NCBI GenBank assembly: GCA_945919075.1
Contig: CAMEIX010000014.1
Span: 18,094 to 82,093 of the forward strand
Source: an uncultured Lachnospiraceae bacterium
Lineage (GTDB): Bacteria > Bacillota > Clostridia > Lachnospirales > Lachnospiraceae
DNA: 64,000 bases
Direction: 5' to 3'
A model generated the notes under the pieces. The model saw only the letters and a list, made by a program, of their open reading frames with translations. It made no database searches and was not told the origin of the DNA. The position numbers and the translations under genes are program-made. Shown here one piece after another: positions 1-8,905 of the stretch (position 1 is the stretch's first letter; each line of letters starts with the position of its first letter).

Positions 1-742
1 TCCCGTAGAGAGTGTGCTTCTTGATAATATCATACTCCTCTTCCGTAAGCCGTCCCGGCTTCTCCAATATATGATGGGGAATCAGTATCTTTCCTACGTC
101 ATGCATCATGGAAGCAAGTCCCACTTTCCAGACCACTTCCTCTTCGTAGCCCAGTCCCCTGCACAATATTTTCGTATACTCGGACACACGCTTTACATGC
201 ATTCCGGTTTCTTTGGACTGGCTTTCAATCATCTGGGACAGAGAAGTGATAATACCCTCCTGCTCGGACAAAAGTTGCTCATTCTTCTGAATCAGGGAAC
301 GAATCAATTCCTGGATTTTCCCGGTCATACTTGTGCAAACCACAGCAATGGCTATATATTCCACCATTCTCGGAAGAACCCCGTAAAATAAAGTCCCATG
401 AAGTGTAACCAGCGGCTCGTCCGGCACTACTTTTAATTGAAGTGCCAGCAAATGCGAAACAAGCATTACCGGAAGGCCGATGAGCGCCGTATACCATACG
501 CTCCTTCTGTCACAGTACAGACAGGACACCACAATCGGGAAAACCAGCATGATAATGGCATGGTATGACAAAAAGGCATACAATACCCCCGACATCAACA
601 CGATTAGTGTCAGTACCAAATAACGGACAAATAAGCCCTTACAGTGAAATACATTGTAAAAAACTGTGGGCAGCGCCAGTTTCAGATTTGCATTGGCCTC
701 ATATTCCTCTATTAATTGATTTCTTAACTTTAACAGCCTCAT
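1..742 (-). CDS. HD-GYP domain membrane protein, C-terminus cut by window edge
   Basis: Reading the minus strand from an ATG at 740-742 gives 247 codons that stay open to the window edge. Residues about 35-125 contain four hydrophobic stretches that look like membrane helices. Next comes a coiled linker, then the start of an HD-GYP phosphodiesterase domain with ESQSKETGMHVKRV and the metal-binding motif MMHDVGKILIP, followed by EKPGRLTEEEY. HD-GYP proteins hydrolyse cyclic di-GMP or related cyclic dinucleotides; that activity is inferred from the family. The GYP motif itself lies beyond the edge. An AGGAATTAGG sequence just before the ATG is a weak ribosome site. Upstream lie an extended -10 promoter and GC-rich palindromes. 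Confidence 0.85.
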   Translation of the reverse strand, partial: MRLLKLRNQLIEEYEANANLKLALPTVFYNVFHCKGLFVRYLVLTLIVLMSGVLYAFLSYHAIIMLVFPIVVSCLYCDRRSVWYTALIGLPVMLVSHLLALQLKVVPDEPLVTLHGTLFYGVLPRMVEYIAIAVVCTSMTGKIQELIRSLIQKNEQLLSEQEGIITSLSQMIESQSKETGMHVKRVSEYTKILCRGLGYEEEVVWKVGLASMMHDVGKILIPHHILEKPGRLTEEEYDIIKKHTLYG

Positions 743-784
743 CCTAATTCCTCAAAAATGGTTCAAAACTGTTCACATAATCAC

Positions 785-817
785 ATTATAACAGAAGTTT
801 TTGATTATTTCATCAAA
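785..817 (-). promoter_or_regulatory. Extended -10 promoter and operator-like repeat of the HD-GYP gene
   Basis: On the minus strand TATAAT (785-790) is preceded by TGT, giving an extended -10 element. No good -35 is visible. Instead an inverted repeat TTTGAT-6 nt-ATCAAA (800-817) sits where the -35 would be, which could be a regulator site. Promoter assignment is by consensus only. Confidence 0.5.
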
Positions 818-858
818 TTTTATTGCCAAGCTTAATACAATATATCGGTTTCTACCGT

Positions 859-914
859 GGGGCATATTTCCCTCCCCGCGGGGTTTAAACCCCGGCTTTT
901 GCCTCTCATGCCCC
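859..914. repeat. Nested GC-rich inverted repeats
   Basis: In an AT-rich gap, GGGGCAT (859-865) and ATGCCCC (908-914) enclose a CCCCGCGGGG palindrome (874-883) that overlaps a perfect 16-bp palindrome CGGGGTTTAAACCCCG (879-894). TTTT follows on the plus strand at 897-900. No plus-strand gene ends here, so a terminator role is not obvious. Confidence 0.6.
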
Positions 915-929
915 GCCCATAGTTCATAA

Positions 930-968
930 GAAAAAAATAAGAGAAATGTTGCAAAATCAACATTTCTC
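930..968 (-). terminator. Rho-independent terminator of the tRNA operon
   Basis: A perfect 11-bp inverted repeat GAGAAATGTTG / CAACATTTCTC (941-951 and 958-968) with a 6-nt loop is followed on the minus strand by a T-rich run (930-940). It lies just downstream of tRNA-Leu. Confidence 0.8.
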
Positions 969-982
969 TCATCTTAATTTAC

Positions 983-1066
983 TGCTGGTGGCCGGACTTG
1001 AACCGGCACGGTGTTGCCACCGAGGGATTTTAAGTCCCTTGCGTCTGCCTATTCCGCCACACCAGC
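983..1066 (-). tRNA. tRNA-Leu (anticodon UAA)
   Basis: The minus strand reads GCTGGTG...CACCAGC plus discriminator A, with a GGTTCAAGTCC T-arm, a long variable arm typical of class II tRNAs, and anticodon loop CTTAAAA giving anticodon TAA. The 3' CCA is not encoded (the next bases are GT), so the product needs the CCA-adding enzyme encoded at 13873-15228. It is co-transcribed with tRNA-Tyr. Confidence 0.96.
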
Positions 1067-1132
1067 GTGTGACTACAGAGCCTACGGCCTCTTCCCGGGA
1101 AAATCCCTAATGGACCACTTAAGTCTGTATAA

Positions 1133-1214
1133 TGGATGGAGGTGGATTCGAACCACCGAAGCAAATTGCAGCAGATTTACAGTCTGTCCCCTTTGGCCAC
1201 TCGGGAATCCATCC
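1133..1214 (-). tRNA. tRNA-Tyr (anticodon GUA)
   Basis: The minus strand starts GGATGGATTCCCGAG and ends CCATCCA, with T-arm GGTTCGAATCC and anticodon loop CTGTAAA, anticodon GTA. The long variable arm fits bacterial tRNA-Tyr. CCA is not encoded. It is the first gene of a Tyr-Leu pair with its own promoter. Confidence 0.96.
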
Positions 1215-1240
1215 ATAACAGGTTACCCTGCCAATGAAGA

Positions 1241-1269
1241 ATTCTAACATATACACTACAAAAAAGCAA
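1241..1269 (-). promoter_or_regulatory. SigA promoter of the tRNA-Tyr/Leu operon
   Basis: On the minus strand TTGCTT (1264-1269), a 17-bp spacer and TAGAAT (1241-1246) lie about 26 bp before the 5' end of tRNA-Tyr. Confidence 0.75.
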
Positions 1270-1295
1270 GAATTACTTTACACTTTAATCACAAA

Positions 1296-3407
1296 CTATT
1301 CTTCTTCCTTCGTATATCTTAAAAGAATTGCAGAAAACTTAGGAACCTTTATGGTGATGCGGCCTGAAAGTACGGGAATAAATTCCTCTTCTGTGGAATA
1401 ACCATTCTCATCACTTGTAAAAATACGGGTGAGCATGGTTTCCTTCGGCACACCGGCAAGCCAGACTTTAATGGTTTTCTCAATTTCATGATCGTTATTG
1501 TTAATCATGACTATGGTCTGGGACTCTTCCGTAAAGCGCGCATACGCCATGTAATTATAATCCCTGTCCAGACTCTTTAAAGAACCAGTCTTAAGTTCCC
1601 CACATTCCTTGTGAATCCGTATAATCGCTTTATGAAAATTAATCAGTTCCTGATCCTCATGTCCCCAGGGATAGGTTCGGCGGTTGTCGGGATCAGTAAA
1701 TCCGCACACACCGGCTTCATCCCCATAATAAAGGGTGGGTGCCCCGGGCCAGGTCATCTGTATTACAACGGCCTCACGGAAAACAGCAGGGTTATTGCCT
1801 TGATTTGCCGCATCCGGTCCTAAAGTATTGGTACGACCTACTTTGTGGCTGGTTCGGGTCATAAAGCGGGAATGATCATGGTTGGAAAGCTGATTCATGG
1901 AAACCAATAAGCTTGGAGAAGAAAATGCGGAACCATGATGACGCATTGCATCCCAGAAACTATCGGCATTTCCCAGAAGATCCTGTCTGAAATCATCACT
2001 GTGCTTTTCCATACCGGTTAAAAACCAGGTCACTGGCTCCATAAAGGCATCATAGTTCATGACGGAATCCCACTGGTCGCCGGACAGCCATTCCCTGGTA
2101 TCCCCATAATGCTCTGCCAGAATAATAGCCTCCGGATTTGCCTGCTTTACGGCTTTACGGAACTCCCTCCAGAAAAAGTGATTATACTCGGGAGAAAATC
2201 CCAAGTCTGCTGCCACATCCAGACGCCACCCATCCGCATTATACGGGGGAGATACCCATTTGGCAGCCACATGCATGATATAGTCAAAAAGCTCTTTGGA
2301 ACCTTCATAGTTAAGTTTGGGTAAGGTGTCATGTCCCCACCAGCCATCGTAAGTGGGATTATAGGGCCATCTGTTCTGGTCATGGAAAAGGAAATAGTTC
2401 CGATACGGACTGTCTGCAGAAATATGTGCTCCCTTTGCGTAACCTTCTGCATTTTCATAAATGCGCTCACGGTCCATCCATTTATTGAAAGAACCGCAAT
2501 GATTGAATACCCCGTCTAATATAACGCGGATTCCGCGTTTGTGTGCTTCTTCTACCAGCTTTGCAAACAGTTCGTTGGATGCCTCCAGATTAGCCTTGTT
2601 GGTAACGCGGGTAATATATCGGGAAGCAAGACGGTTCTCATTCTGCCAGTTTTCCAGAAGTTCTCCGCTATCTTCCACAATTTTCCCAATGTGCGGGTCA
2701 ATATAATCATAATCCTGTATGTCATATTTGTGATTGGAAGGAGAGACAAACAGAGGATTAAAATAGATTACCTCCACACCCAGATCACTTAAGTAATCCA
2801 GCTTGTCCATTACCCCCTGCAAATCACCGCCGTAAAACTCTCTTACATCCATGGACTGGGGGTATCGGTTCCAATCCTCTACGCGATGTACTTTATCGTT
2901 GATATACTGATATTCGTTAGTCAAAACATCATTGGATTTGTCTCCGTTGCAGAAGCGGTCCACATAAATCTGGTACATAACCGCTCCCTTTGCCCAGTTC
3001 GGAGTCTTAAATCCGGGAATAATCTTAAAATTGTAAAAATCTTCCTTATTGGCATGAAGTCCGCTTCTCGCATCATAAAACCCGGTAATTTTTCCCACGT
3101 GCACCTCAAAACAGTAAGAAAGTATTTCATTTTCCAACTGCACATCAATGCTGTAGTAATCGAAACTTTCGTCGGTTTTTTCCTTTATCATGATTTGCTT
3201 TTCGTTTTTACAGACAAAAAATACTCTGTCAATATTATTCTTTGCTGCCCGGAAACGAATAGTCACCTCATCATAAGGACTTGGCTCCGCAGGCGTTACA
3301 TAATTCTCGGTTGTATCGGAAAACAGCGCCCTTTTGTTTAATACCGGACGCATACTTGCAATATAATACTGACTCTGTTCTTTGTTTCTGAATTGATCGA
3401 AATCCAT
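1296..3407 (-). CDS. GH13 alpha-amylase family enzyme (neopullulanase/cyclomaltodextrinase-like)
   Basis: A 703-residue cytoplasmic glycoside hydrolase with no signal peptide. The N-terminal ~130 residues look like a CBM34-type beta domain. The (beta/alpha)8 domain starts at GAVMYQIYVDRF, and the GH13 catalytic triad is visible as D397 in GWRLDVA, E432 in ILAEHYGD and D511 in SNHDHSRF. Such enzymes cleave cyclodextrins, pullulan or imported maltooligosaccharides; exact specificity is not readable. I chose the ATG at 3405-3407 because AGAGG lies upstream. An in-frame TTG at 3470 would give 21 more residues but falls inside the -35 element. The gene stands alone between two transcription signals. 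Confidence 0.88.
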   Translation of the reverse strand: MDFDQFRNKEQSQYYIASMRPVLNKRALFSDTTENYVTPAEPSPYDEVTIRFRAAKNNIDRVFFVCKNEKQIMIKEKTDESFDYYSIDVQLENEILSYCFEVHVGKITGFYDARSGLHANKEDFYNFKIIPGFKTPNWAKGAVMYQIYVDRFCNGDKSNDVLTNEYQYINDKVHRVEDWNRYPQSMDVREFYGGDLQGVMDKLDYLSDLGVEVIYFNPLFVSPSNHKYDIQDYDYIDPHIGKIVEDSGELLENWQNENRLASRYITRVTNKANLEASNELFAKLVEEAHKRGIRVILDGVFNHCGSFNKWMDRERIYENAEGYAKGAHISADSPYRNYFLFHDQNRWPYNPTYDGWWGHDTLPKLNYEGSKELFDYIMHVAAKWVSPPYNADGWRLDVAADLGFSPEYNHFFWREFRKAVKQANPEAIILAEHYGDTREWLSGDQWDSVMNYDAFMEPVTWFLTGMEKHSDDFRQDLLGNADSFWDAMRHHGSAFSSPSLLVSMNQLSNHDHSRFMTRTSHKVGRTNTLGPDAANQGNNPAVFREAVVIQMTWPGAPTLYYGDEAGVCGFTDPDNRRTYPWGHEDQELINFHKAIIRIHKECGELKTGSLKSLDRDYNYMAYARFTEESQTIVMINNNDHEIEKTIKVWLAGVPKETMLTRIFTSDENGYSTEEEFIPVLSGRITIKVPKFSAILLRYTKEEE

Positions 3408-3441
3408 GAATTTGAACCTCTGCCTAAATTTTATCGTTTCT

Positions 3442-3470
3442 ATTTTATAATAGAAAGGCTGTATGTGCAA
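3442..3470 (-). promoter_or_regulatory. SigA promoter of the GH13 gene
   Basis: TTGCAC (3465-3470), a 17-bp spacer and TAAAAT (3442-3447) on the minus strand. Transcription would start near 3435, about 28 nt before the chosen ATG, which rules out the longer TTG-start protein. Confidence 0.7.
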
Positions 3471-3490
3471 GGAATTTAAGCCTGAAAAGT

Positions 3491-3521
3491 AAAAAAGACA
3501 GCTTGGGGAGCTGCCTTTTTT
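3491..3521 (-). terminator. Terminator downstream of ftsH (T-runs on both sides)
   Basis: A GGCAGCT / AGCTGTC stem (3497-3515) pairs fully as minus-strand RNA with one G-U pair and is followed by six Ts (3491-3496). Ts also follow on the plus strand. It is about 185 nt beyond the ftsH stop. That 3' stretch also holds a G7 run (3574-3580) that can pair with CCCCC at 3604-3608. I see no gene in it. Confidence 0.75.
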
Positions 3522-3706
3522 AGAGAAGGTATTTCTTTCTTATGGGGTATAGCAAAAAACTATATAATGTATTGGGGGGGTTACAAGTGTATAATAACAC
3601 AAGCCCCCTATAGAGTCTATTTCCAAATTACACAAACTTTACAAATTGGATGATTTGTTTTTGGTAAATTTGCACAATTTTCCATTGCCTCAATTCGCAG
3701 GATGCC

Positions 3707-5512
3707 CTATACAAACAAGGCTTCAAACTCTTCTCTTTTGATTTTTTCCTTCTGAAGAAGAAGTTCTGCCGTTTTATGAAGAACGTCCTTATGCTCTAAG
3801 ATAATTTCTTTTGCTTTCATGTAACATTCATCTACAATCGCTTTTACCTCTTTATCGATTTCTCCTGCAACACTCTCACTGTAAGCGCGGGTATGGGCTA
3901 AATCCCTACCGATAAAGACTTCATCATCACTGTTGTCATAATCAATCACACCAATATTTTCCGACATACCGAAACGGGTCACCATCTTACGTGCCACCTT
4001 GGTAGCTTTCTTGATATCACTGGATGCGCCGGTCGTGATGTCGTCAAAAATAATCTCTTCTGCAATTCTGCCACCCAGGGAAACCATAATCTCCTGCTTC
4101 ATTCTGCCCTTAGTCATAAACATTTCGTCTTTTTCGGGAAGGGGCATGGTGTAACCGGCTGCACCCACACCGGTAGGAATTATGGAAACCGTATAAACCG
4201 GTCCCACATCGGGAAGTACATGGAATAAAATTGCATGACCGGCTTCATGATAAGCGGTAATCTTCTTTTCTTTATCAGAAATAATACGGCTCTTCTTCTC
4301 TGCACCGATTCCTACCTTAATGAAGGCAGCCCTGATATCTTCCTGTTCAATATAAGCCTTACCGGCCTTTGCGGCTAAAATTGCCGCTTCATTTAACAGA
4401 TTTTCCAGATCCGCACCGGTAAATCCGGCGGAAGTACGGGCAATCTGTTCCAAATCCACATCATCACTTAAAGGCTTATTCTTGGAATGAACCTTTAAGA
4501 TTTCTTCTCTGCCGCCTACATCGGGAGTTCCCACAGCGATCTTTCTGTCAAATCGTCCCGGACGTAAAATAGCAGGGTCTAAGATATCCACACGGTTTGT
4601 TGCGGCAAGGACAATGATTCCTTCGTTGACTCCAAAACCATCCATTTCCACCAGCAACTGGTTCAAGGTCTGCTCTCTTTCGTCATGTCCGCCACCCATA
4701 CCGGTACCACGGCGTCTTGCTACTGCATCGATTTCGTCAATAAAGACGATACAGGGCGCATGCTTGGTCGCATCCTGGAAAAGATCCCTGACACGGGAAG
4801 CACCGACACCGACAAACATTTCCACGAAATCCGAACCGGAAATACTGAAGAAAGGTACATTCGCTTCTCCTGCAATAGCCTTGGCAAGTAAAGTTTTACC
4901 GGTTCCGGGAGGTCCCTCAAGCAAAACACCCTTCGGAATTCTGGCACCGATTTTGGTATATTTTGCGGGATCTCTCAGGAAATCGATAATTTCCTCCAGT
5001 TCCTCTTTTTCTTCCTTCAGTCCGGCAACATCTTTAAGAGTCAGATGATTGTTTAATATTAACTGGGCCCGGCTCTTCCCGAAATTCATCATTTTGCTGT
5101 TTCCGGAACTGCCACCGCCCTGACTGTTCATCATCAGGAAGAAAAATACAATAATAACCACCATGATAAGGGTAGGAACAAGGGAGGTCAAAATCCAGTT
5201 TTCCCGCTCTATGTCAAGGATCTTGGGTTCAATTCCGTAGCTACGGACCATTTCTTCCAGTTCCCGGATATCCGTGGCATACAGCTTTTCCTTCTCACCA
5301 CTTGTTTTATCGATCCGCAGGTAGCCGGTACCGCCCTCTGCATTTGGTTGTACATAGACCTCGGAAATAGACTTGGTCTCTAAATCATTTATCAGATCTG
5401 CCCGGGTATATTCTATATTATTCTTCTGCCAGCTGTTAATCATAATAAGACCAACAAGCAGAAATCCGATTAATAAAAAATACTGGCCAAATCCTCTTCT
5501 TTTCTGGTTCAA
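3707..5512 (-). CDS. ftsH: ATP-dependent zinc metalloprotease FtsH
   Basis: A 601-residue membrane AAA+ protease. Two N-terminal helices (about 11-27 and 107-127) flank a small extracytoplasmic domain. The AAA module has Walker A GPPGTGKT at 200-207, Walker [11 protein letters not shown] near 254-263 and the second region of homology around [17 protein letters not shown]. The zinc site HEAGH is at 422-426. It degrades misfolded membrane proteins and short-lived regulators. It is the last gene of the spoIIE-tilS-hpt-ftsH run, the same order as in Bacillus subtilis, 17 nt after hpt. The glycine-rich stretch after helix 2 is normal for the family. Confidence 0.98.
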   Translation of the reverse strand: MNQKRRGFGQYFLLIGFLLVGLIMINSWQKNNIEYTRADLINDLETKSISEVYVQPNAEGGTGYLRIDKTSGEKEKLYATDIRELEEMVRSYGIEPKILDIERENWILTSLVPTLIMVVIIVFFFLMMNSQGGGSSGNSKMMNFGKSRAQLILNNHLTLKDVAGLKEEKEELEEIIDFLRDPAKYTKIGARIPKGVLLEGPPGTGKTLLAKAIAGEANVPFFSISGSDFVEMFVGVGASRVRDLFQDATKHAPCIVFIDEIDAVARRRGTGMGGGHDEREQTLNQLLVEMDGFGVNEGIIVLAATNRVDILDPAILRPGRFDRKIAVGTPDVGGREEILKVHSKNKPLSDDVDLEQIARTSAGFTGADLENLLNEAAILAAKAGKAYIEQEDIRAAFIKVGIGAEKKSRIISDKEKKITAYHEAGHAILFHVLPDVGPVYTVSIIPTGVGAAGYTMPLPEKDEMFMTKGRMKQEIMVSLGGRIAEEIIFDDITTGASSDIKKATKVARKMVTRFGMSENIGVIDYDNSDDEVFIGRDLAHTRAYSESVAGEIDKEVKAIVDECYMKAKEIILEHKDVLHKTAELLLQKEKIKREEFEALFV

Positions 5513-5529
5513 AATGTTTCCTCCGTTAC

Positions 5530-6057
5530 TTATTCAAATTCTATCACACCGATATAGGGAAGATTACGATACATCTGGTCGTAATCCAATCCGTAACCGA
5601 CAACAAACTTATCCTCTATCTGAAATCCGGTCAGATCCACGTTTACGTCCACTACCCTGCGTTCCGGTTTATCCAAAAGAGTACAAAGATGCAGACTCCT
5701 GGGGCCTCTGTCACGAAGCATATCCATCAGATAACTTAAGGTTCTGCCGGAATCCACAATATCCTCTACCACAAGCACATCCCTATCCTTGATCGGCTCA
5801 TCCAGATCCTTCACAATTTTCACAACACCACTGGACTTTGTGGCACTTCCATAACTGGAAACGGACATAAAATCCAAAGAAACCGGCATATTCAGATGCT
5901 TTGCCAGTTCACACATAAAAAAGGCGCCGCCGCGCAATACACAGACCAGATGCAGTTCTTTTCCGGCAAACATCTCATTAATCTGCTCCGCCATTTCCTT
6001 AATCCGCCTGCTCACCTCTTCCTCTGAAATCAGTACACTCACATGATGCTTTTCCAT
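5530..6057 (-). CDS. hpt: Hypoxanthine phosphoribosyltransferase
   Basis: A 175-residue type I phosphoribosyltransferase that converts hypoxanthine or guanine and PRPP to IMP or GMP in purine salvage. The PRPP-binding motif [14 protein letters not shown] is at about 95-108, and [11 protein letters not shown] near residue 40 is the other conserved loop. Length matches the family. The ATG lies one base after the tilS stop, so translation is probably coupled. The tilS-hpt-ftsH order is conserved across Firmicutes. Confidence 0.96.
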   Translation of the reverse strand: MEKHHVSVLISEEEVSRRIKEMAEQINEMFAGKELHLVCVLRGGAFFMCELAKHLNMPVSLDFMSVSSYGSATKSSGVVKIVKDLDEPIKDRDVLVVEDIVDSGRTLSYLMDMLRDRGPRSLHLCTLLDKPERRVVDVNVDLTGFQIEDKFVVGYGLDYDQMYRNLPYIGVIEFE

Positions 6058-6058
6058 G

Positions 6059-7507
6059 CTATCTGCCTCCTCTTAATTGTACCTGCAAAATGCGTTTTGT
6101 ATTCGTATCAACCTTATAAAAACTGCTGATTCTGTAATCAAGTACCCATATCACATGATTTTCCTCCGCAACTAACGGCAGAAAATCCCTGTCATCCTTT
6201 GGAATTTTCTCATTCACCATATAATCCTGAAGGCTTTTTTTCCTGCCTTCCTCATCAATGACCAGATAATCACCCGGTTTTCTGGTACGAATTTCCAGAG
6301 ATTTTTTCATTTTATCACAATCAAACCATTTCGTATACCTGTTTTGCGGAATGTTCATTGTTTTTTTATAATTCAGGACCGAAAAGACCAGTTCCCTGCC
6401 ATCGGGAAGTACATACCGGCTCTCCCCTTCCTGTAATCTTGAAATCGGTATAAGGTAGGAAAGCTGTTTTGCTGCATTTTCCGAACTGGCCTCATCCTCC
6501 GCCCTTGGGGAAATCACCACTTTGCCATATTCTCTTTTCGCCACAAGCGCATAGGGAAGACTGACAGAACGGTTTTTGTCCGTAAGAAACAGCGAAAGCA
6601 CATCCTCCACATGTCCTGCCGTAATATCCTTTCGCCCCGGTGTCAGGCGCGCAAAGGAATCCAGCAGCATCTGTTTCTGTAGGTAAGGATGATACTGCTT
6701 AAATCCCTCCACCTCATATTCCTCTCCGTTCTGCGTCATTTTCCGGCATTTATCTGCTGCCCTAAGGGCTTCTTTTTCTAAGAAATCCTGTGCCTCGGCC
6801 AAAAGATCCATGGTACGGTTCATATTTTGTACCGCGCTTTCACAAACCTCTTCCTTAACCATCGGCAGAATATGATGGCGAATCCGGTTTCTGGTATAAT
6901 CATCCTTTGCATTAGTACTGTCCGTGCAATAAGGCATTTTCTCTTCTTTCAGAAATTCCTCAATTTCTCTTCTCTCCACACAAAGCAGGGGGCGAATCAC
7001 CCGGGTACCGTCTTCCCGCTCTGTAACCGGCAAAATTCCGCCAAGACCCTTCACGCCGCTTCCGCGGAACAGATTAAAGAGCATGGTTTCGGCCCGGTCA
7101 TCCTTATGGTGTGCTACTGCAATACTGACTCTTCCCTTCCGGTTTAATGCCTCCGGAGAGTTTTGAATACAGTCCGAAAAAGCCCGGTACCGGGCCCATC
7201 TTCCGGCCTCTTCAACAGACATTCCCTTATCCTTTGCAATCTGTTCCACGCACACATCCACACCCAGAAAAGGAACCCCATATCGCTCACAGAGCGACCT
7301 CACATAGACCTTATCCTCCTCTGCATCCGGCCGGACCCCATGATTTACATGGACAACCTGCATGGTAAAAGGAATCTTCTCCTTCAATTTGCATAGCACA
7401 AGAAAGAGGCACACGGAATCGGCCCCTCCTGAAACGCCTGCAACCACAAAATCTCCGGGCTGCAGCATATTCTGTTTTTCCACGTATTTCATGATTTTAT
7501 CCAACAT
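6059..7507 (-). CDS. tilS: tRNA(Ile)-lysidine synthase TilS
   Basis: A 482-residue N-type ATP pyrophosphatase that modifies C34 of tRNA-Ile(CAU) to lysidine, an essential step for reading AUA. The PP-loop SGGADS is at 26-31; AHHKDDRAETMLFNLFRGSG follows near 131, and TilS substrate-binding and C-terminal domains fill the rest. A good promoter directly upstream has its predicted start point at the A of this ATG, and the only SD-like bases (AAGG) end one base before it. The mRNA from that promoter would therefore be nearly leaderless, unless Met6 is the real start. Confidence 0.95.
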   Translation of the reverse strand: MLDKIMKYVEKQNMLQPGDFVVAGVSGGADSVCLFLVLCKLKEKIPFTMQVVHVNHGVRPDAEEDKVYVRSLCERYGVPFLGVDVCVEQIAKDKGMSVEEAGRWARYRAFSDCIQNSPEALNRKGRVSIAVAHHKDDRAETMLFNLFRGSGVKGLGGILPVTEREDGTRVIRPLLCVERREIEEFLKEEKMPYCTDSTNAKDDYTRNRIRHHILPMVKEEVCESAVQNMNRTMDLLAEAQDFLEKEALRAADKCRKMTQNGEEYEVEGFKQYHPYLQKQMLLDSFARLTPGRKDITAGHVEDVLSLFLTDKNRSVSLPYALVAKREYGKVVISPRAEDEASSENAAKQLSYLIPISRLQEGESRYVLPDGRELVFSVLNYKKTMNIPQNRYTKWFDCDKMKKSLEIRTRKPGDYLVIDEEGRKKSLQDYMVNEKIPKDDRDFLPLVAEENHVIWVLDYRISSFYKVDTNTKRILQVQLRGGR

Positions 7508-7513
7508 ACCTTA

Positions 7514-7542
7514 ATAATAGTGGTTTTTTCTTGAAAAATCAA
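7514..7542 (-). promoter_or_regulatory. SigA promoter at tilS
   Basis: TTGATT (7537-7542), a 17-bp spacer and TATTAT (7514-7519) on the minus strand, in the 56-bp spoIIE-tilS gap. It separates the essential tilS-hpt-ftsH genes from developmental control of spoIIE. Confidence 0.65.
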
Positions 7543-7563
7543 TACTATGCCGGACTCCAAAAA

Positions 7564-8770
7564 TTACTTATTCTCCCAGATTCCGAAGACCAGAATGGTC
7601 ATATCATCCCGGATGCGGCCGCCTGTTTTGAACAAAATAAGCTGAAGCAGACTTTCCGCCATTTCTTTGGGATTTTCCTGATTCATATCCCGTACCAGAT
7701 TTAAGAAAGCCTCCCCATATTCCTCTTCATCAAAAACATCTAAAACCCCGTCACTGACCATAATCACATAGTCCCCATCAATCAGTTTCCTGCAAAATCC
7801 GTTCTTTTCCCGGTCACCGAAGGCTCCCAGGGGAAACGTGCTGTCATAAATTCTTTCCACCATTTTGCCCCGTTTGATGTAACTGGCTGCCGCACCCAGT
7901 TTTATGAATTCGCAAACCCCTGTATAGAGGTTCAGGCTGCAGATATCCAGAGTGGACATATTTTTTTCTTCCTCCGAAGCCAAAAGGGAGGTATTGACAA
8001 GGTGGGCAGCCACTTTGGGTTCGTATCCGGCCTCCAGAAGCTGCTCCATAAGTTCTAACACCGTCTCACTGTCCGCACAGGCTTTTTCACCGGATCCCAT
8101 TCCATCCGAAAGAAGCACATTGACATAACCCCTCTCCGTCTCTGTCACGGAATAATTATCGCCGGAAAGGGTCTCCGTTTCCTTTATGGCTCTGGCAACC
8201 CCGGAAAGAATGGAAAATCCGGCTTCCTGCACCAGAAAATAAGTGCGCATAAATTCATCCACCGTGGAAGGACTGTCCACGGAAGGAATCAGACGTTCAT
8301 TTAAGATAACCGAAAGCATATTGGCCACCTCAGCAGTTTCCTTTTTTTTCTTCCGGTCCGTATTCATGGAGACTGCAATACGCAGAATATCATCATCCTC
8401 TATGTAATAGATATCCGCAATATGGATTCCTTCTGCTCTCAAAAGCTGACGGATTCTTCTCTTTTTACCGGTTGGGAAAGGGCGGAATGCAAAAACCTCC
8501 CCGGCAATTTGGGACATGATACCGGCCATTTCCTCCAGGTTTCCGGCGAGAATACTCTTTTCTTCGTGCAATTTTTCGAAGAACAGATACCGTTGTCTTT
8601 CCGATTCCTCCCCCGGCATTTCCTCCGGGGTTTCCCGTCCGGTATCCTTAACTGCTATATTTCTTGCGATTGCCTTGAAGGAATCCGCATAATGAATCAG
8701 TTTTTGTCTTCCATAATCGGTCAGAAGATAGGTTTTTTCCGTTTCCTTTTCCGGAATTAATTTTTTCATC
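7564..8770 (-). CDS. spoIIE: SpoIIE-type PP2C serine phosphatase lacking the membrane domain
   Basis: A 401-residue protein matching the soluble half of stage II sporulation protein E. The C-terminal ~200 residues are a PP2C/SpoIIE phosphatase with LLSDGMGSGEKA (about 223), LDICSLNLYTG, and VMVSDGVLDVF, the metal-binding aspartate motifs. In spore formers SpoIIE dephosphorylates SpoIIAA to release SigF. B. subtilis SpoIIE is about twice as long with about ten N-terminal helices; here no membrane helix is present and upstream DNA is promoter, so the gene truly starts here. I chose ATG 8768-8770 (AAAGG at good spacing) over GTG 8778. Position between divIC and tilS is canonical. Confidence 0.88.
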
Positions 8771-8803
8771 CCATTCACCCTTTCTTCACATATTTGCCTG
8801 TCT

Positions 8804-8842
8804 ATTATAGGGAAACAATGAGAAGAAGTTTGTCAAATTTTT
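8804..8842 (-). promoter_or_regulatory. Spo0A-type promoter of spoIIE (21-bp spacer, 0A-like box)
   Basis: On the minus strand TTGACA (8831-8836) and TATAAT (8804-8809) are both perfect but 21 bp apart. The -35 is embedded in TTTGTCAAATTT (plus strand 8829-8840), one base from the 0A-box core TGTCGAA. The wide spacing and 0A box over the -35 are the known features of B. subtilis spoIIE and spoIIG promoters, which need phosphorylated Spo0A. Confidence 0.65.
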
Positions 8843-8866
8843 AAATGGGAACCCCTCTTTTTTGCG

Positions 8867-8905
8867 ACAAAAAACTCCGATTCTGAGTGATTCAGATTCG
8901 GAGTT
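8867..8905 (-). terminator. Terminator of the yabP-yabQ-divIC unit
   Basis: A 14-bp stem with one mismatch, AACTCCGA...TCGGAGTT (8873-8886 / 8892-8905), is followed by TTTTTT on the minus strand. The stem begins inside the divIC stop codon. Confidence 0.85.

Noticed and set aside
2147..3341. Several frames opposite or overlapping the GH13 gene
   Set aside because: They are out-of-frame readings of a gene with strong family motifs and carry no motifs themselves.
3408..3470. N-terminal extension of the GH13 protein from TTG 3470
   Set aside because: The extension covers the -35 and -10 of the gene's own promoter.
3574..3608. G7 run and C5 run after ftsH as a G-quadruplex or regulatory element
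   Set aside because: Only one long G-run is present; a weak hairpin in the ftsH 3' region explains it as well.
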